Positions 17,972-26,981 of a DNA stretch of 64,000 nt are shown piece by piece; position 1 is the first letter of the stretch; each line of letters opens with the position of its first letter. The notes beneath the pieces were generated by a model. It was not told the origin of the DNA. It searched no databases and saw only the letters and a list, made by a program, of their open reading frames with translations. The stretch is taken from NCBI RefSeq assembly GCF_001282625.1, contig NZ_CTEJ01000001.1:744001-808000 (forward strand). Direction: 5' to 3'. This DNA is from Lascolabacillus massiliensis. Lineage in GTDB: Bacteria; Bacteroidota; Bacteroidia; Bacteroidales; Dysgonomonadaceae. The translations under genes were made by a program, and so were the position numbers.

Positions 17972-18583
17972 ATGAAAATTTCAGAAAACAAATATATTAC
18001 GCTTTCATATGACCTGAATGTAGGAGAAGGAGATAATCTAGAATTAATGGAGCAAGCTACAGCGGAACAACCGATGGAGTTTATATTCGGAGCCAATATG
18101 ATGCTAGATGCTTTCGAAAAACAGATTGAAGGATTAGAGCAGGGTGATGAGTTTAACTTTCACTTGACTCCAGATCAAGCATATGGAGAATATGATGATG
18201 CTCAGATAATTGAACTTCCTAAAAAGATATTCGAGATAGAAGGAAAAATTGATAATGAGATCCTTTTTGAAGGAAATGTTGTACCAATGATGGACTCTTC
18301 CGGTAATAGATTAATGGGTTCAGTAGTAGAAATAGGGGAGGATATTGTAACAATGGATTTTAATCATCCTCTGGCTGGAGAAAATATGTATTTTACCGGG
18401 AAGGTATTAGGTGTTAGAGATGCCTCGGCCGAAGAAATTGCAGCTCTATTCTCTGGTGGAGGCTGTGGTTGTGGTTCATGCGATTGTGGCTCGAAAGGCT
18501 CTGGTGCAGAAGGTGAAGGATCATGCGGTTGTGGCAGCTCAAATGGTGGAGGTTGTGGTTCAGGAGGTTGTGGTAATTGCTAA
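17972..18583 (+). CDS. slyD: FKBP-type peptidyl-prolyl isomerase, SlyD-like with Cys-rich tail
   Basis: A 203-residue protein with a split FKBP domain (about residues 5-70 and 128-150) holding an inserted-flap chaperone domain in between, the SlyD layout. Residues 162-203 form a Gly/Ser/Cys tail with nine cysteines and no histidine; classic SlyD tails that pass nickel to hydrogenase or urease are rich in both His and Cys. The role is cytosolic protein folding and probably metal storage. No hydrogenase or urease gene is nearby. It ends 3 bases before aroC. Confidence 0.88.
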   Translation: MKISENKYITLSYDLNVGEGDNLELMEQATAEQPMEFIFGANMMLDAFEKQIEGLEQGDEFNFHLTPDQAYGEYDDAQIIELPKKIFEIEGKIDNEILFEGNVVPMMDSSGNRLMGSVVEIGEDIVTMDFNHPLAGENMYFTGKVLGVRDASAEEIAALFSGGGCGCGSCDCGSKGSGAEGEGSCGCGSSNGGGCGSGGCGNC

Positions 18584-18586
18584 TAT

Positions 18587-19663
18587 ATGAATACATTTGG
18601 AAGATTATACAGGTTAACATCCTTTGGTGAATCTCATGGTGTTGCAGTGGGGGGAGTAATTGATGGTTGCCCTCCTGGTTTGGAACTCGATTTAGATCTT
18701 ATTCAAAATGAACTTAACAGGAGAAGGCCTGGGCAATCACGTATAACTACACCAAGAGTGGAATCAGATACTGTAGAGTTTCTTTCAGGAGTCTTTGAAG
18801 GAAAAACTACTGGCACACCAATTGGTTTTATTGTAAAAAATGAAAACCAGCAGTCAAATGACTATAGTAATATAAAAGATGCTTACAGACCATCACATGC
18901 AGATTTTACCTACCATCAGAAGTATGGTATAAGGGATTACAGGGGAGGTGGTCGTTCATCTGCACGTGAAACAATTGCCCGTATTGTGGGTGGTGCAGTA
19001 GCGAAACTATATCTGGATAAACTTGGAATTGATGTTAAAGCTTATACATCTCAGGTAGGACATATAGGTCTTGAGAATGATTACAGAATGTATGATCTTA
19101 CAAAGATTGATGATAACATTGTTCGATGTCCCGATCCGGAGGTAGCTGAACTGATGATAAAGCTGATTCAAGAGACACGTTATCAGGGAGACACGATTGG
19201 TGGAATTATAACATGTGTTATTAAAGGAGTTCCTGTAGGACTCGGTGAACCTGTTTTCGGGAAACTTCATACTGCTCTTGGTGCTGCAATGCTTGGAATT
19301 AATGCAGTAAAAGGTTTTGAATATGGTATGGGCTTTAATGTTTCAAAAAAAGGGTCTGAAGTGAATGATTCTTTTTACGATTCTAATGGAACAATAAGTA
19401 CCAGAACTAATTATTCAGGTGGAATTCAGGCTGGTATTTCTAATGGACAGGATATTTATTTTAGAGTTGCATTCAAACCCGTTTCAACTATTTTGATGGA
19501 GCAGCAAACCGTAGATATTACAGGTAAGAATACAACAATAAAAGCTAGAGGTCGTCACGATCCATGCGTATTACCTCGTGCTGTTCCAATAGTAGAAGCA
19601 ATGGCATATATGACAATAATGGATTACTATCTAATCTCAAAAGCTAATAAACCTGAGTCGTAA
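18587..19663 (+). CDS. aroC: Chorismate synthase
   Basis: A 358-residue enzyme that makes chorismate from EPSP with reduced FMN, the last shared step to aromatic amino acids. Signatures include SFGESHG (residues 12-18), RRPGQS (about 46-51), [12 protein letters not shown] (about 118-129) and the C-terminal [19 protein letters not shown] block. Length is normal. The start is 3 bases after slyD, so translation is likely coupled. No other shikimate gene is in the window. Confidence 0.96.
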   Translation: MNTFGRLYRLTSFGESHGVAVGGVIDGCPPGLELDLDLIQNELNRRRPGQSRITTPRVESDTVEFLSGVFEGKTTGTPIGFIVKNENQQSNDYSNIKDAYRPSHADFTYHQKYGIRDYRGGGRSSARETIARIVGGAVAKLYLDKLGIDVKAYTSQVGHIGLENDYRMYDLTKIDDNIVRCPDPEVAELMIKLIQETRYQGDTIGGIITCVIKGVPVGLGEPVFGKLHTALGAAMLGINAVKGFEYGMGFNVSKKGSEVNDSFYDSNGTISTRTNYSGGIQAGISNGQDIYFRVAFKPVSTILMEQQTVDITGKNTTIKARGRHDPCVLPRAVPIVEAMAYMTIMDYYLISKANKPES

Positions 19664-19684
19664 AATTTTTTAATAATTATAATC

Positions 19685-20557
19685 ATGAAAAAACTATCTT
19701 GTTTAAAAGAGAATATATTTATTCTGGCTTTAATTTTAATAATTATACCAGGTAATATAATTGCACAAGTAAAAACTGAGTTTTTACTTGAGGACAGGAT
19801 AGTTTTTGATGATTATATTGAATATATAAAGCCTTGGAAATCTAATAGTAAGGATCTGATTATGGAAAAAACTGCTTTGTTTTTTCTAGGGAAACCTTAT
19901 GTGGCTCATACTTTGGATCAGAATGTGGTTGAACAACTGACTGTGAATTTCCGCGAATTCGATTGTTTTACTTTTGTGGAAACAGTTATTGCTTTATCTA
20001 TGACAGCTTTAGAGGAAGAACCTACTATAGAGGCTTATGCGGATAATCTAAAATCAATCAGATATAGGGATAAAGTAATTCTGGGCTACCATTCTAGATT
20101 ACATTATACAATTGACTGGATATATGAGAACAGTAAGAATGGTATAATGAAAGATATTACCAGTGAAATTGGTGGGGTGAAGGACAATAAGATTATAAAC
20201 TTCATGTCTGAACACCGTACTTCATATAATCAATTAACTGATGATGATACAACTCTTAATGAAATAATAAAGGTGGAAACTAAAATTAATGACAGAGGAG
20301 GCTTTTATTATTTACCAAAGGATAAAATAGCCAAATCAGATTCATTAATACCACATATGTCAGTAGTAGGTTTTACTACAAGTTTAGAAGGACTGGATGT
20401 CACACATGTAAGTTTTGCATTTAGAAAAGATAGGGAGCTTAAATTTATACATGCCTCATCTGTTCTTAACGAGATTGTAATTGATAAACAATTACTAAGC
20501 AACTACTGTAATAGCAGAAGCTCATGTACCGGTATTATTATAGCAAAAGTATTATAG
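19685..20557 (+). CDS. DUF1460 family, amidase-like cysteine peptidase fold
   Basis: A 290-residue exported protein with a signal peptide ending near AQ (residue 28). It matches DUF1460, which Pfam describes as N-acetylmuramoyl-L-alanine amidase-like and which has an NlpC/P60-type fold. A candidate nucleophile is C94 in EFDCFTFVET, with H136 or H140 in YHSRLHYTIDW and a later THVSFAF block as candidate partners. Cell-wall peptide cleavage in the periplasm is the likely role. It follows aroC by 21 bases and ends 5 bases from the convergent mgtC-like gene. Confidence 0.75.
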   Translation: MKKLSCLKENIFILALILIIIPGNIIAQVKTEFLLEDRIVFDDYIEYIKPWKSNSKDLIMEKTALFFLGKPYVAHTLDQNVVEQLTVNFREFDCFTFVETVIALSMTALEEEPTIEAYADNLKSIRYRDKVILGYHSRLHYTIDWIYENSKNGIMKDITSEIGGVKDNKIINFMSEHRTSYNQLTDDDTTLNEIIKVETKINDRGGFYYLPKDKIAKSDSLIPHMSVVGFTTSLEGLDVTHVSFAFRKDRELKFIHASSVLNEIVIDKQLLSNYCNSRSSCTGIIIAKVL

Positions 20558-20562
20558 TTGCC

Positions 20563-21021
20563 TTATTCGAATCTTTTATTATTGTCGTCAGATTTGTTAT
20601 TCTTCTTATTATTGAATAATATATCAGTTTTCCTCAGGAGTGTATTTATTATGATTATTAATAGTGTTGTAGCTGCAAGCTCCCAGTATAACCCAAAACC
20701 GGCAAGGCAGCCAAGTGCAGCACTACACCATATGGTTGCAGCTGTTGTCAATCCTTTAACATTAGTACCTCTGTGAAGTATTACACCTGCACCAAGAAAA
20801 CCAATACCGGTAACTATTTGGCCCATTACTCTGGAAGGATCACCTGTTTGTATCCCTTCCATCAAGTAGGCTGAAATCATAACAAAAACAGAAGAGCCAA
20901 CTGATACCAGCATATTTGTTCTTAGACCTGCACTTTTGTTACTTGTCTCACGCTCAAGTCCTACTGCACCGCCTGCAATAGAAGCTGCCAGAAGACCTAT
21001 AATAAACTCTGTTGGGAACAT
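20563..21021 (-). CDS. MgtC/SapB family membrane protein
   Basis: A 152-residue protein with four or five transmembrane helices. The family core GGAVGLERETSNKSAGLRTN (about residues 17-36) and GIGFLGAGVILHRG (about 71-84) are present. MgtC-type proteins influence Mg2+ homeostasis and can inhibit the F1Fo ATPase, but the short non-pathogen versions are poorly understood. The C-terminal cytoplasmic ACT-like domain of Salmonella MgtC is missing; the tail is only a short Lys/Asn-rich stretch. The 82-bp gap upstream lies between it and the S41 protease gene. Confidence 0.85.
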   Translation of the reverse strand: MFPTEFIIGLLAASIAGGAVGLERETSNKSAGLRTNMLVSVGSSVFVMISAYLMEGIQTGDPSRVMGQIVTGIGFLGAGVILHRGTNVKGLTTAATIWCSAALGCLAGFGLYWELAATTLLIIIINTLLRKTDILFNNKKNNKSDDNNKRFE

Positions 21022-21103
21022 AGTCGAATAGATTATTTTACTTAATAATTATCTGATTAAATCTTTATTAACAACAATCTGAGATATATAGGGTTCAATA
21101 ATA

Positions 21104-22816
21104 CTAAGAGTAACGATCTTTGAGTTTTTCCTTGATTTCTTCAACAGGAGGAATGTTTTCAGGTATTGGTTTTAATATTGCATCATACATTTCCTTGTTT
21201 TGAAGAACCTCTATTGCTTTTTCAAACACTTTATCACTGGCTAACTGATGTAACAGAACTCCTTTCTTATAATAATACCGTTGAACAATTTCAGATTCTA
21301 TCATATCTTTAATTAAATCTTTAAATAGTTCAAGGTCCCTGTCAATATCAGGATGAAGTTTAGCTTCAAGTGCTTTAAATTCTTCAGCAGCAATATTTAG
21401 GTATCCTTCAAACTCCATGATGCTTTTTAATTGATTCAAAGACCGTTGACTCATTTTATCATATTCAAAATTCCTTGTTTTTACATAATTTTTAAATGAA
21501 TCATAGTCTGTATCGGACAATTCAAATTGATCTGGAGCTGAAATTTTCTCATGATTTTGTGCCCAATCTGTAACATAATCAAAAATTATATTTTCAGCCA
21601 TGAGATAATAAGCTATCCTACTACCAACTTCCTGAGGTACTGTTATATCAGGAGTAATACCACCACCATCACGTACTTCTCTGCCATTTCTGGTATAAAA
21701 TACATTGGTTAAAGAATCAGGTACACGGGCGACACTACCATCTGGATTTCGATGAGAATAGTCTAGTGATTGAATACCCCTGCCACTGGGAATATAGTAT
21801 TTAGAAGTAGTAATTTTCATATTTCCACCATAAGGCAAATCACGAGGTGTTTGAACCAATCCTTTACCAAATGATCTATTACCTACAATAACTGCTCGAT
21901 CAAGATCCTGAAGTCCTCCTGCAACTATTTCTGATGCAGAAGCAGAACCGGTATCGATAAGTACTACTATCGGTATTATTTCATCCAGAGGTTGGTCTTG
22001 TGTGAAATAACTTCTATCCCATTGAGTTACTTTACCTTTGGTTGATACTATTTCCTCACCCTTGGGAACAAATAAATTCACAACACTTACAGCTTCGTCT
22101 AAAATTCCACCTCCATTACCTCGAAGGTCCATTATTAGCGACGTAGCCCCTTTGTTTTTTAGTTGTTCCACAGTCTCCTTAACTCTATCAGAGCTACCGG
22201 AAGTAAAGCTTCCAAAGTGGAAATAACCAATATTTCCATTGAATACATCCGAGTAAGTGACTGGGTCTATTTCAATTTTTTCTCTTACTATATTTATGGT
22301 TCTATATTCCTTTTCACCTGGTCGTTTAATTAATAATTGTATGGTCGTACCTGGTGTTCCTTTTAACTTATCGCTCACTTCTTTTACTGTTGCTTCCCGC
22401 ATATCTTCGCCATTAATCTCAAGTATAGCATCACCCGCTTTTAGTCCTGCTTTTGCTGCCGGTAAATCCTCGTACGGTTCATTGATAATAACCTGACCAT
22501 CTTTGTAAGAAATAATAGCTCCTATACCTGCATATTCGCCAGTGGTCATATATTGAAGTTCACCAATGTTTTCTTCAGAGTAATATTCTGTATATGGGTC
22601 GAGTCTCGATAGCATGTTATGAATTGTTCCCTGAACTAGTTTATTTACCTCTATGCTATCAACATAAAACATGTCTAACTCCCTTAACACCGAATTGAAA
22701 ATGTCGATATTTTTATTGATATCGTAATAACGTTGATTTTGGCCACTTGATGCTATTTGGGCATAAATTTGTAAAGTAAATAATCCGGTGAGTAATAAAA
22801 GAATATATTTTTTCAT
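21104..22816 (-). CDS. S41 family C-terminal processing peptidase (CtpA-like)
   Basis: I chose the ATG at 22816 because it starts directly at a signal peptide (KKYILLLLTGLFTLQIYAQ); an in-frame ATG 45 bases earlier would add an unlikely polar leader. The 570-residue product has a PDZ domain (about residues 80-170) and an S41 protease core with Ser293 in GSASASEI and Lys318 in NRSFGKG, spaced 25 residues like the Ser/Lys dyad of E. coli Prc. A conserved RGNGGG turn precedes them. It processes or degrades periplasmic proteins. Its closest partner genes are unknown. Confidence 0.9.
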   Translation of the reverse strand: MKKYILLLLTGLFTLQIYAQIASSGQNQRYYDINKNIDIFNSVLRELDMFYVDSIEVNKLVQGTIHNMLSRLDPYTEYYSEENIGELQYMTTGEYAGIGAIISYKDGQVIINEPYEDLPAAKAGLKAGDAILEINGEDMREATVKEVSDKLKGTPGTTIQLLIKRPGEKEYRTINIVREKIEIDPVTYSDVFNGNIGYFHFGSFTSGSSDRVKETVEQLKNKGATSLIMDLRGNGGGILDEAVSVVNLFVPKGEEIVSTKGKVTQWDRSYFTQDQPLDEIIPIVVLIDTGSASASEIVAGGLQDLDRAVIVGNRSFGKGLVQTPRDLPYGGNMKITTSKYYIPSGRGIQSLDYSHRNPDGSVARVPDSLTNVFYTRNGREVRDGGGITPDITVPQEVGSRIAYYLMAENIIFDYVTDWAQNHEKISAPDQFELSDTDYDSFKNYVKTRNFEYDKMSQRSLNQLKSIMEFEGYLNIAAEEFKALEAKLHPDIDRDLELFKDLIKDMIESEIVQRYYYKKGVLLHQLASDKVFEKAIEVLQNKEMYDAILKPIPENIPPVEEIKEKLKDRYS

Positions 22817-23023
22817 TTTAGCATTAAAATTTATTTGTATGCATATAAAAAATGTTGCCAATGCTTCATTTCTTCCATTAACAAAGGAACAAAATTTTTC
22901 CTGAAATCAGTATTTTCTTTTAGTTATATGTTTATAAATATCGAATGTAAGGAGATTAAATATTATGATAAATTAAAATGATATTATCTTTGCAGACTAC
23001 TAAGGTGGTTTTAAAACAAAATT

Positions 23024-23407
23024 ATGAAAATACTACTACGTTATACATTACTTCCCATATTAATAAGTCTGTTGATTTTTATAGGTACCTGTTTAATCCC
23101 TTCTAATAGTGTTCCTCAAATGCCAGAGGGAATTTCTTGGGATAAAATTGTTCATTTTGGAATGTTTTTTCTGTTATCGGCTGTTTCTTTATATGACTAT
23201 TATAAATTACACAATAAAAAACCTATTTTTATAAGATGGATGTTTTGGGGTTTACTGATACCAGTAATATATGGAGGTGTAATTGAATTATTACAGAAAT
23301 ATTATTTCCCTACACGAAGTGCTGAGTTAGGGGATTGGATTGCTGATATTTTAGGATCTCTGGTTGCAACAGTTATAGCTGTTATTTTCTTAAGGAGAAG
23401 AGTATAA
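23024..23407 (+). CDS. VanZ-like family membrane protein
   Basis: A 127-residue protein with four transmembrane helices (about residues 7-24, 43-60, 71-91 and 103-122). The family pattern WDKIVHFGMFFLLS (about residues 39-52) and the later EL...PTRSAELGDWIADILGSLVA block are clear. VanZ relatives are small membrane proteins of unknown mechanism; VanZ itself gives low-level teicoplanin resistance, which should not be assumed here. A TATCTTTG -7 box is at 22985-22992. The TlpA-like gene follows 38 bases later. Confidence 0.82.
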   Translation: MKILLRYTLLPILISLLIFIGTCLIPSNSVPQMPEGISWDKIVHFGMFFLLSAVSLYDYYKLHNKKPIFIRWMFWGLLIPVIYGGVIELLQKYYFPTRSAELGDWIADILGSLVATVIAVIFLRRRV

Positions 23408-23445
23408 TTCTGGAAAAAAATTATCTTTGTGTAAAATAGTATATT

Positions 23446-24039
23446 ATGGTTAAAAATTTATTTATCTCTTTTATAGTTCTATTACTGATGTCATGCGGCA
23501 ATTCTTCAAGTAGTAAATCAGACTCTAACCAAATAGAAAGTGTAGAGTCAGTGAATGCAGAAGAGAAACAAAACAAAACCGAAGGTTATCAATTTTTGGT
23601 TAATGTAGGAGAAATGGCTCCTGATTTTGACATGCAACTACCAGATGGGAATATAGTAAAACTCTCTTCTTTAAGAGGTAAAGTTGTAATGTTACAGTTT
23701 ACTGCGAGTTGGTGTGGAGTTTGTAGAAAAGAAATGCCTCATATTGAGTCAAGAATCTGGCAACGCCACAAAAATAATCCTGAGTTCGCACTTTATGGGA
23801 TCGATAGAGAGGAGCCTGTAGAAAAAATTGAAGAATTAATTGAAGCTACAAAAGTTACATATCCTATCGGTCTTGATCCTGATGCCGGAATATTTAGTTT
23901 ATATGCTGAGGCTAATGCCGGGATAACACGTAATGTTATAATTGATAAAGAAGGTAAAATTGTAATGCTAACCCGATTGTTTGAAGAAGAAGAGTTTAAC
24001 CATATGGTTGAAACAATAGATAGATTACTTCAAAACTAA
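23446..24039 (+). CDS. TlpA-like thioredoxin-fold lipoprotein
   Basis: A 197-residue lipoprotein with lipobox Cys17 (LLMSCGN), then a Ser/Glu-rich linker to about residue 50 and an AhpC/TSA-TlpA-like thioredoxin domain. The redox motif is C90-G-V-C93 in ASWCGVCRKE. It probably reduces disulfides in periplasmic proteins, as TlpA/ResA members do. The helper gene for electron delivery (CcdA/DsbD type) is not nearby. A TATCTTTG box (23422-23429) sits right before the start, so a very short leader or leaderless transcript is possible. Confidence 0.85.
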   Translation: MVKNLFISFIVLLLMSCGNSSSSKSDSNQIESVESVNAEEKQNKTEGYQFLVNVGEMAPDFDMQLPDGNIVKLSSLRGKVVMLQFTASWCGVCRKEMPHIESRIWQRHKNNPEFALYGIDREEPVEKIEELIEATKVTYPIGLDPDAGIFSLYAEANAGITRNVIIDKEGKIVMLTRLFEEEEFNHMVETIDRLLQN

Positions 24040-24078
24040 TTATGATCTTTGATTATTATTCCTAAAAAAATCAGAAAG

Positions 24079-24537
24079 ATGAATTATGAAGATTTAAAAA
24101 TCCTTGATGAATTAAGAGAGAAAGGGAGTATTACAGAGGAGGAATACCAGCGCGAGAAAGAGAAAATCCTTAATAATACTTCAATTGGCTCCGGGAAAAG
24201 GCCTCTATTCGGAATGACAGAAAACACCTACATAATGCTTATGCATTTATCTCAGTTTGCAGGAGTAATCGTTCCATGTGCTGGTTTTATAGTCCCGATA
24301 ATTATGTGGATTGCCAATAAGGATATTAATGTAAACGTAGATTTGCATGGTAAGAATATTCTTAATTTTATGATTAGTTATGTGATTTATGCAGCAGTAG
24401 CTGCTATTACGATTATTGGTATTCCAATCGCGATAATTATTGGTCTATTGTATGTTATTTTAGTTATTATCGCTACAGTAAAAGCCTATAACGGCGAGTA
24501 CTGGAAATATCCGCTGACGATACAATTTATTAAATAA
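24079..24537 (+). CDS. SHOCT-like plus DUF4870 membrane protein
   Basis: I place the start at the ATG at 24079; a TTG start at 24049 would add ten residues (MIIIPKKIRK) that look like leader. The 152-residue product begins with a SHOCT-like helix pair (LKILDELREKGSITEEEYQR) and continues with three hydrophobic segments of the DUF4870 type, including LSQFAGVIVPCAGFIVPIIMW. DUF4870 has no known function. The stop codon shares its last base with the ftsE start (TAATG at 24535-24539), so translation is coupled. Confidence 0.75.
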   Translation: MNYEDLKILDELREKGSITEEEYQREKEKILNNTSIGSGKRPLFGMTENTYIMLMHLSQFAGVIVPCAGFIVPIIMWIANKDINVNVDLHGKNILNFMISYVIYAAVAAITIIGIPIAIIIGLLYVILVIIATVKAYNGEYWKYPLTIQFIK

Positions 24538-25208
24538 TGATTGAAGAACAGATAGTAAACTACTCAAATGTGCAATTAAATCGCGAAGAAAACATAATTC
24601 TTCGTAATGTCAATCTTACTGTAAACAGAGGTGACTTCTTGTATGTAATTGGAAAAGTAGGATCAGGCAAAAGTACTCTAATGAAAAGTATGTATGCTGA
24701 GCTGCCTGTTGAATATGGTAGTGCACGTGTTTTTGATTATGAACTTGCATCTATTAAGCGCAGACATGTACCATTTCTAAGAAGAAAAATTGGTATTGTT
24801 TTTCAAGATTTTCAGCTGCTTATAGATAGGACAGTAGAAAAAAACCTTGAGTTTGTACTTCGCGCAACTGACTGGAAAAATAAGCGTGAAATCAAAGACC
24901 GTATTAATGAAGTGCTGGTATTGGTTGGGATGCAAAACAAGGCTTATAAAATGCCTCATGAATTATCTGGTGGAGAACAGCAAAGAGTAGTAATTGCGAG
25001 AGCATTACTTAACTCTCCAGCACTTATTTTAGCTGACGAACCAACAGGTAATTTGGATCCGGAAACTGGTAGTCAGATTGTTTCTCTCCTTCAGGATATT
25101 TCAGGGAGGGGCACAGCCGTAATAATGTCAACACACAACTACTCAATTGTTCAAGCCTTTCCAGGTAAAATTATGCGATGTGAAGATATGAATCTCATAC
25201 CAATGTGA
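24537..25208 (+). CDS. ftsE: Cell-division ABC ATPase FtsE-like
   Basis: A 223-residue ABC ATPase. It has Walker [10 protein letters not shown] (residues 39-47), the Q-loop [12 protein letters not shown], the signature LSGGEQQR (about 143-150) and Walker [13 protein letters not shown]. The short length and [17 protein letters not shown] spacing match FtsE, which with FtsX activates septal peptidoglycan hydrolases. The usual ftsX partner is absent: the preceding gene is a DUF4870 protein and the next is pyrG. A LolD-type ATPase is the alternative, but the fused LolCE permeases are missing as well. Confidence 0.8.
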   Translation: MIEEQIVNYSNVQLNREENIILRNVNLTVNRGDFLYVIGKVGSGKSTLMKSMYAELPVEYGSARVFDYELASIKRRHVPFLRRKIGIVFQDFQLLIDRTVEKNLEFVLRATDWKNKREIKDRINEVLVLVGMQNKAYKMPHELSGGEQQRVVIARALLNSPALILADEPTGNLDPETGSQIVSLLQDISGRGTAVIMSTHNYSIVQAFPGKIMRCEDMNLIPM

Positions 25209-25261
25209 TTATTATACTGAAAAAGTTTCACCTTTCTTAATAATATATCATACTAATAATT

Positions 25262-25312
25262 GAACATTGACAAACTATCGTTATTCAATGTTCTAAAAAA
25301 TATGTACCTTTG
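25262..25312 (+). promoter_or_regulatory. pyrG upstream region: inverted repeat and -7 box
   Basis: A perfect 9-bp inverted repeat GAACATTGA (25262-25270) / TCAATGTTC (25285-25293) with a 14-nt spacer lies upstream of TACCTTTG (25305-25312), a Bacteroidetes -7 match. The right arm occupies the region where the -33 element would be, so a bound protein could block or help polymerase. No T-run follows, which speaks against a terminator for ftsE. Confidence 0.45.
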
Positions 25313-25348
25313 CATCTTCAAAAAAATAATAAATAATACATCACAATC

Positions 25349-26968
25349 GTGGCTGACACAAAGTATATATTTGTAACAGGAGGCGTTGTTTCTTCTTTAG
25401 GAAAGGGTATAATTGCTTCGTCGCTAGGTAAACTACTGCAAGCAAGAGGGTATAAGGTGACAATTCAAAAATTTGATCCATATATTAATGTTGATCCCGG
25501 AACATTAAATCCATATGAGCATGGAGAATGCTATGTAACGGTTGATGGTCATGAAGCAGATCTTGACTTAGGACACTATGAGAGATTTCTTAATATTCAA
25601 ACAACAAAAGATAACAATATTACAACTGGACGTATTTATCAGAATGTAATATTAAAAGAAAGACGAGGTGATTTTCTGGGTAAAACTGTACAGGTAATAC
25701 CTCATATTACTGATGAGATCAAACGTAATATTAAATCTTTAGGCATAAAGAACAAATTTGATTTTGTAATATCCGAGATTGGAGGTACAGTTGGTGATAT
25801 TGAATCTACACCATACCTGGAAGCAGTTCGTCAATTAAGGTGGGAGCTAGGGAAAAACTGTTATTGTATACATCTTACTTATGTTCCATATATTTCAGCA
25901 GCAGGAGAAGTAAAAACCAAGCCTACTCAACATTCTGTTAAAGAACTTCAGTCTCATGGTATACAGCCAGATATGCTTGTATTGCGAACTGAGCGTAAGT
26001 TAAATAAAGACATACTTGATAAAGTAGCTCTTTTTTGTAATGTTGAACAAGGAGCAGTAATGCAGTCAGTAGATGTTTCTACAATATATGAGGTGCCCAC
26101 TATGATGCAACGTCAGGGCATGGATGAAGTAGTTTTGCGAAAGATGAATTTGCCAACTGGTGATAGCCCAAAAATGGAGGCATGGAATGCATTTTTACAA
26201 AAAAGAAAGGATGCTAAAAAACATGTAAAAATTAAGTTGGTTGGTAAATACGCTGAACTACCAGATGCATATAAATCAATTACTGAAGCTCTTTCTCAGG
26301 CTGCAATATATAATGATAGAAAATTGATTTTAGATCTATATCAATCAGAAAAAATTACTGAAGAGAATGTAGCAGAACAGCTGAAAGATGCTGATGGAAT
26401 TGTCATAGCCCCCGGCTTCGGACAGAGAGGAATAGAAGGTAAATTTATTGCTTTGAAATATGCAAGAGAGAATGATATTCCAACTTTTGGTATCTGTCTA
26501 GGCATGCAGTGTATGGTTGTTGAATATGCACGATCAGTTTTGAATTTGCCCGGTGCAAATTCAACAGAGATGGATCCAAAAGCTGAAGATAAGGTTATTG
26601 ACCTGATGGAGGAACAAAAACATATTACTAATATGGGTGCTTCTATGCGTCTTGGTGCTTATGATTGTATACTTAAGAAAGGATCATTGGCATCTAAAGC
26701 GTATGGTAAGTTGAAAATTCAGGAACGTCATCGCCACAGGTATGAGTTTAATAATGAATATAAATCAAAATTTGAAGCTGCAGGTATGAAATGTACCGGG
26801 ATCAATCCAGATTCTGAATTAGTGGAAATAGTAGAAGTTCCTGGTTTGAGATGGTATATTGGAACTCAATTCCATCCGGAGTATAATAGTACTGTTATAT
26901 CACCAAATCCACTATTTATGAGTTTCATGTCAGCTGCAGCAATTACAAAAGAAATTAGAAAAAAATAA
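25349..26968 (+). CDS. pyrG: CTP synthase
   Basis: A 539-residue glutamine-hydrolysing enzyme that makes CTP from UTP in the cytoplasm. It starts with GTG, confirmed by the strict N-terminus ADTKYIFVTGGVVSSLGKGI. The synthase domain fills residues 1-270, and the class I glutaminase domain carries C383 in FGICLGMQ with the His/Glu pair in FHPE near residue 510. Length is normal. yidC follows after 13 bases, an order known in Bacteroidales. Confidence 0.97.
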   Translation: MADTKYIFVTGGVVSSLGKGIIASSLGKLLQARGYKVTIQKFDPYINVDPGTLNPYEHGECYVTVDGHEADLDLGHYERFLNIQTTKDNNITTGRIYQNVILKERRGDFLGKTVQVIPHITDEIKRNIKSLGIKNKFDFVISEIGGTVGDIESTPYLEAVRQLRWELGKNCYCIHLTYVPYISAAGEVKTKPTQHSVKELQSHGIQPDMLVLRTERKLNKDILDKVALFCNVEQGAVMQSVDVSTIYEVPTMMQRQGMDEVVLRKMNLPTGDSPKMEAWNAFLQKRKDAKKHVKIKLVGKYAELPDAYKSITEALSQAAIYNDRKLILDLYQSEKITEENVAEQLKDADGIVIAPGFGQRGIEGKFIALKYARENDIPTFGICLGMQCMVVEYARSVLNLPGANSTEMDPKAEDKVIDLMEEQKHITNMGASMRLGAYDCILKKGSLASKAYGKLKIQERHRHRYEFNNEYKSKFEAAGMKCTGINPDSELVEIVEVPGLRWYIGTQFHPEYNSTVISPNPLFMSFMSAAAITKEIRKK

Positions 26969-26981
26969 TTCTAAGGATTTA

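Noticed and set aside
18414-18620. His-rich antisense ORF over the slyD tail
   Set aside because: It results from the repeated Gly/Cys codons of SlyD read backward.
22817-22861. Upstream in-frame ATG of the S41 protease gene
   Set aside because: It adds 15 residues in front of a clean signal peptide, and no family member needs them.
23024-23407. Teicoplanin resistance by the VanZ-like protein
   Set aside because: VanZ-like membrane proteins are widespread without van clusters, and no vanHAX gene is present.
24049-24078. TTG start for the DUF4870 gene
   Set aside because: The ATG at 24079 opens directly into the SHOCT motif; the extra residues do not look like protein-coding N-terminus.
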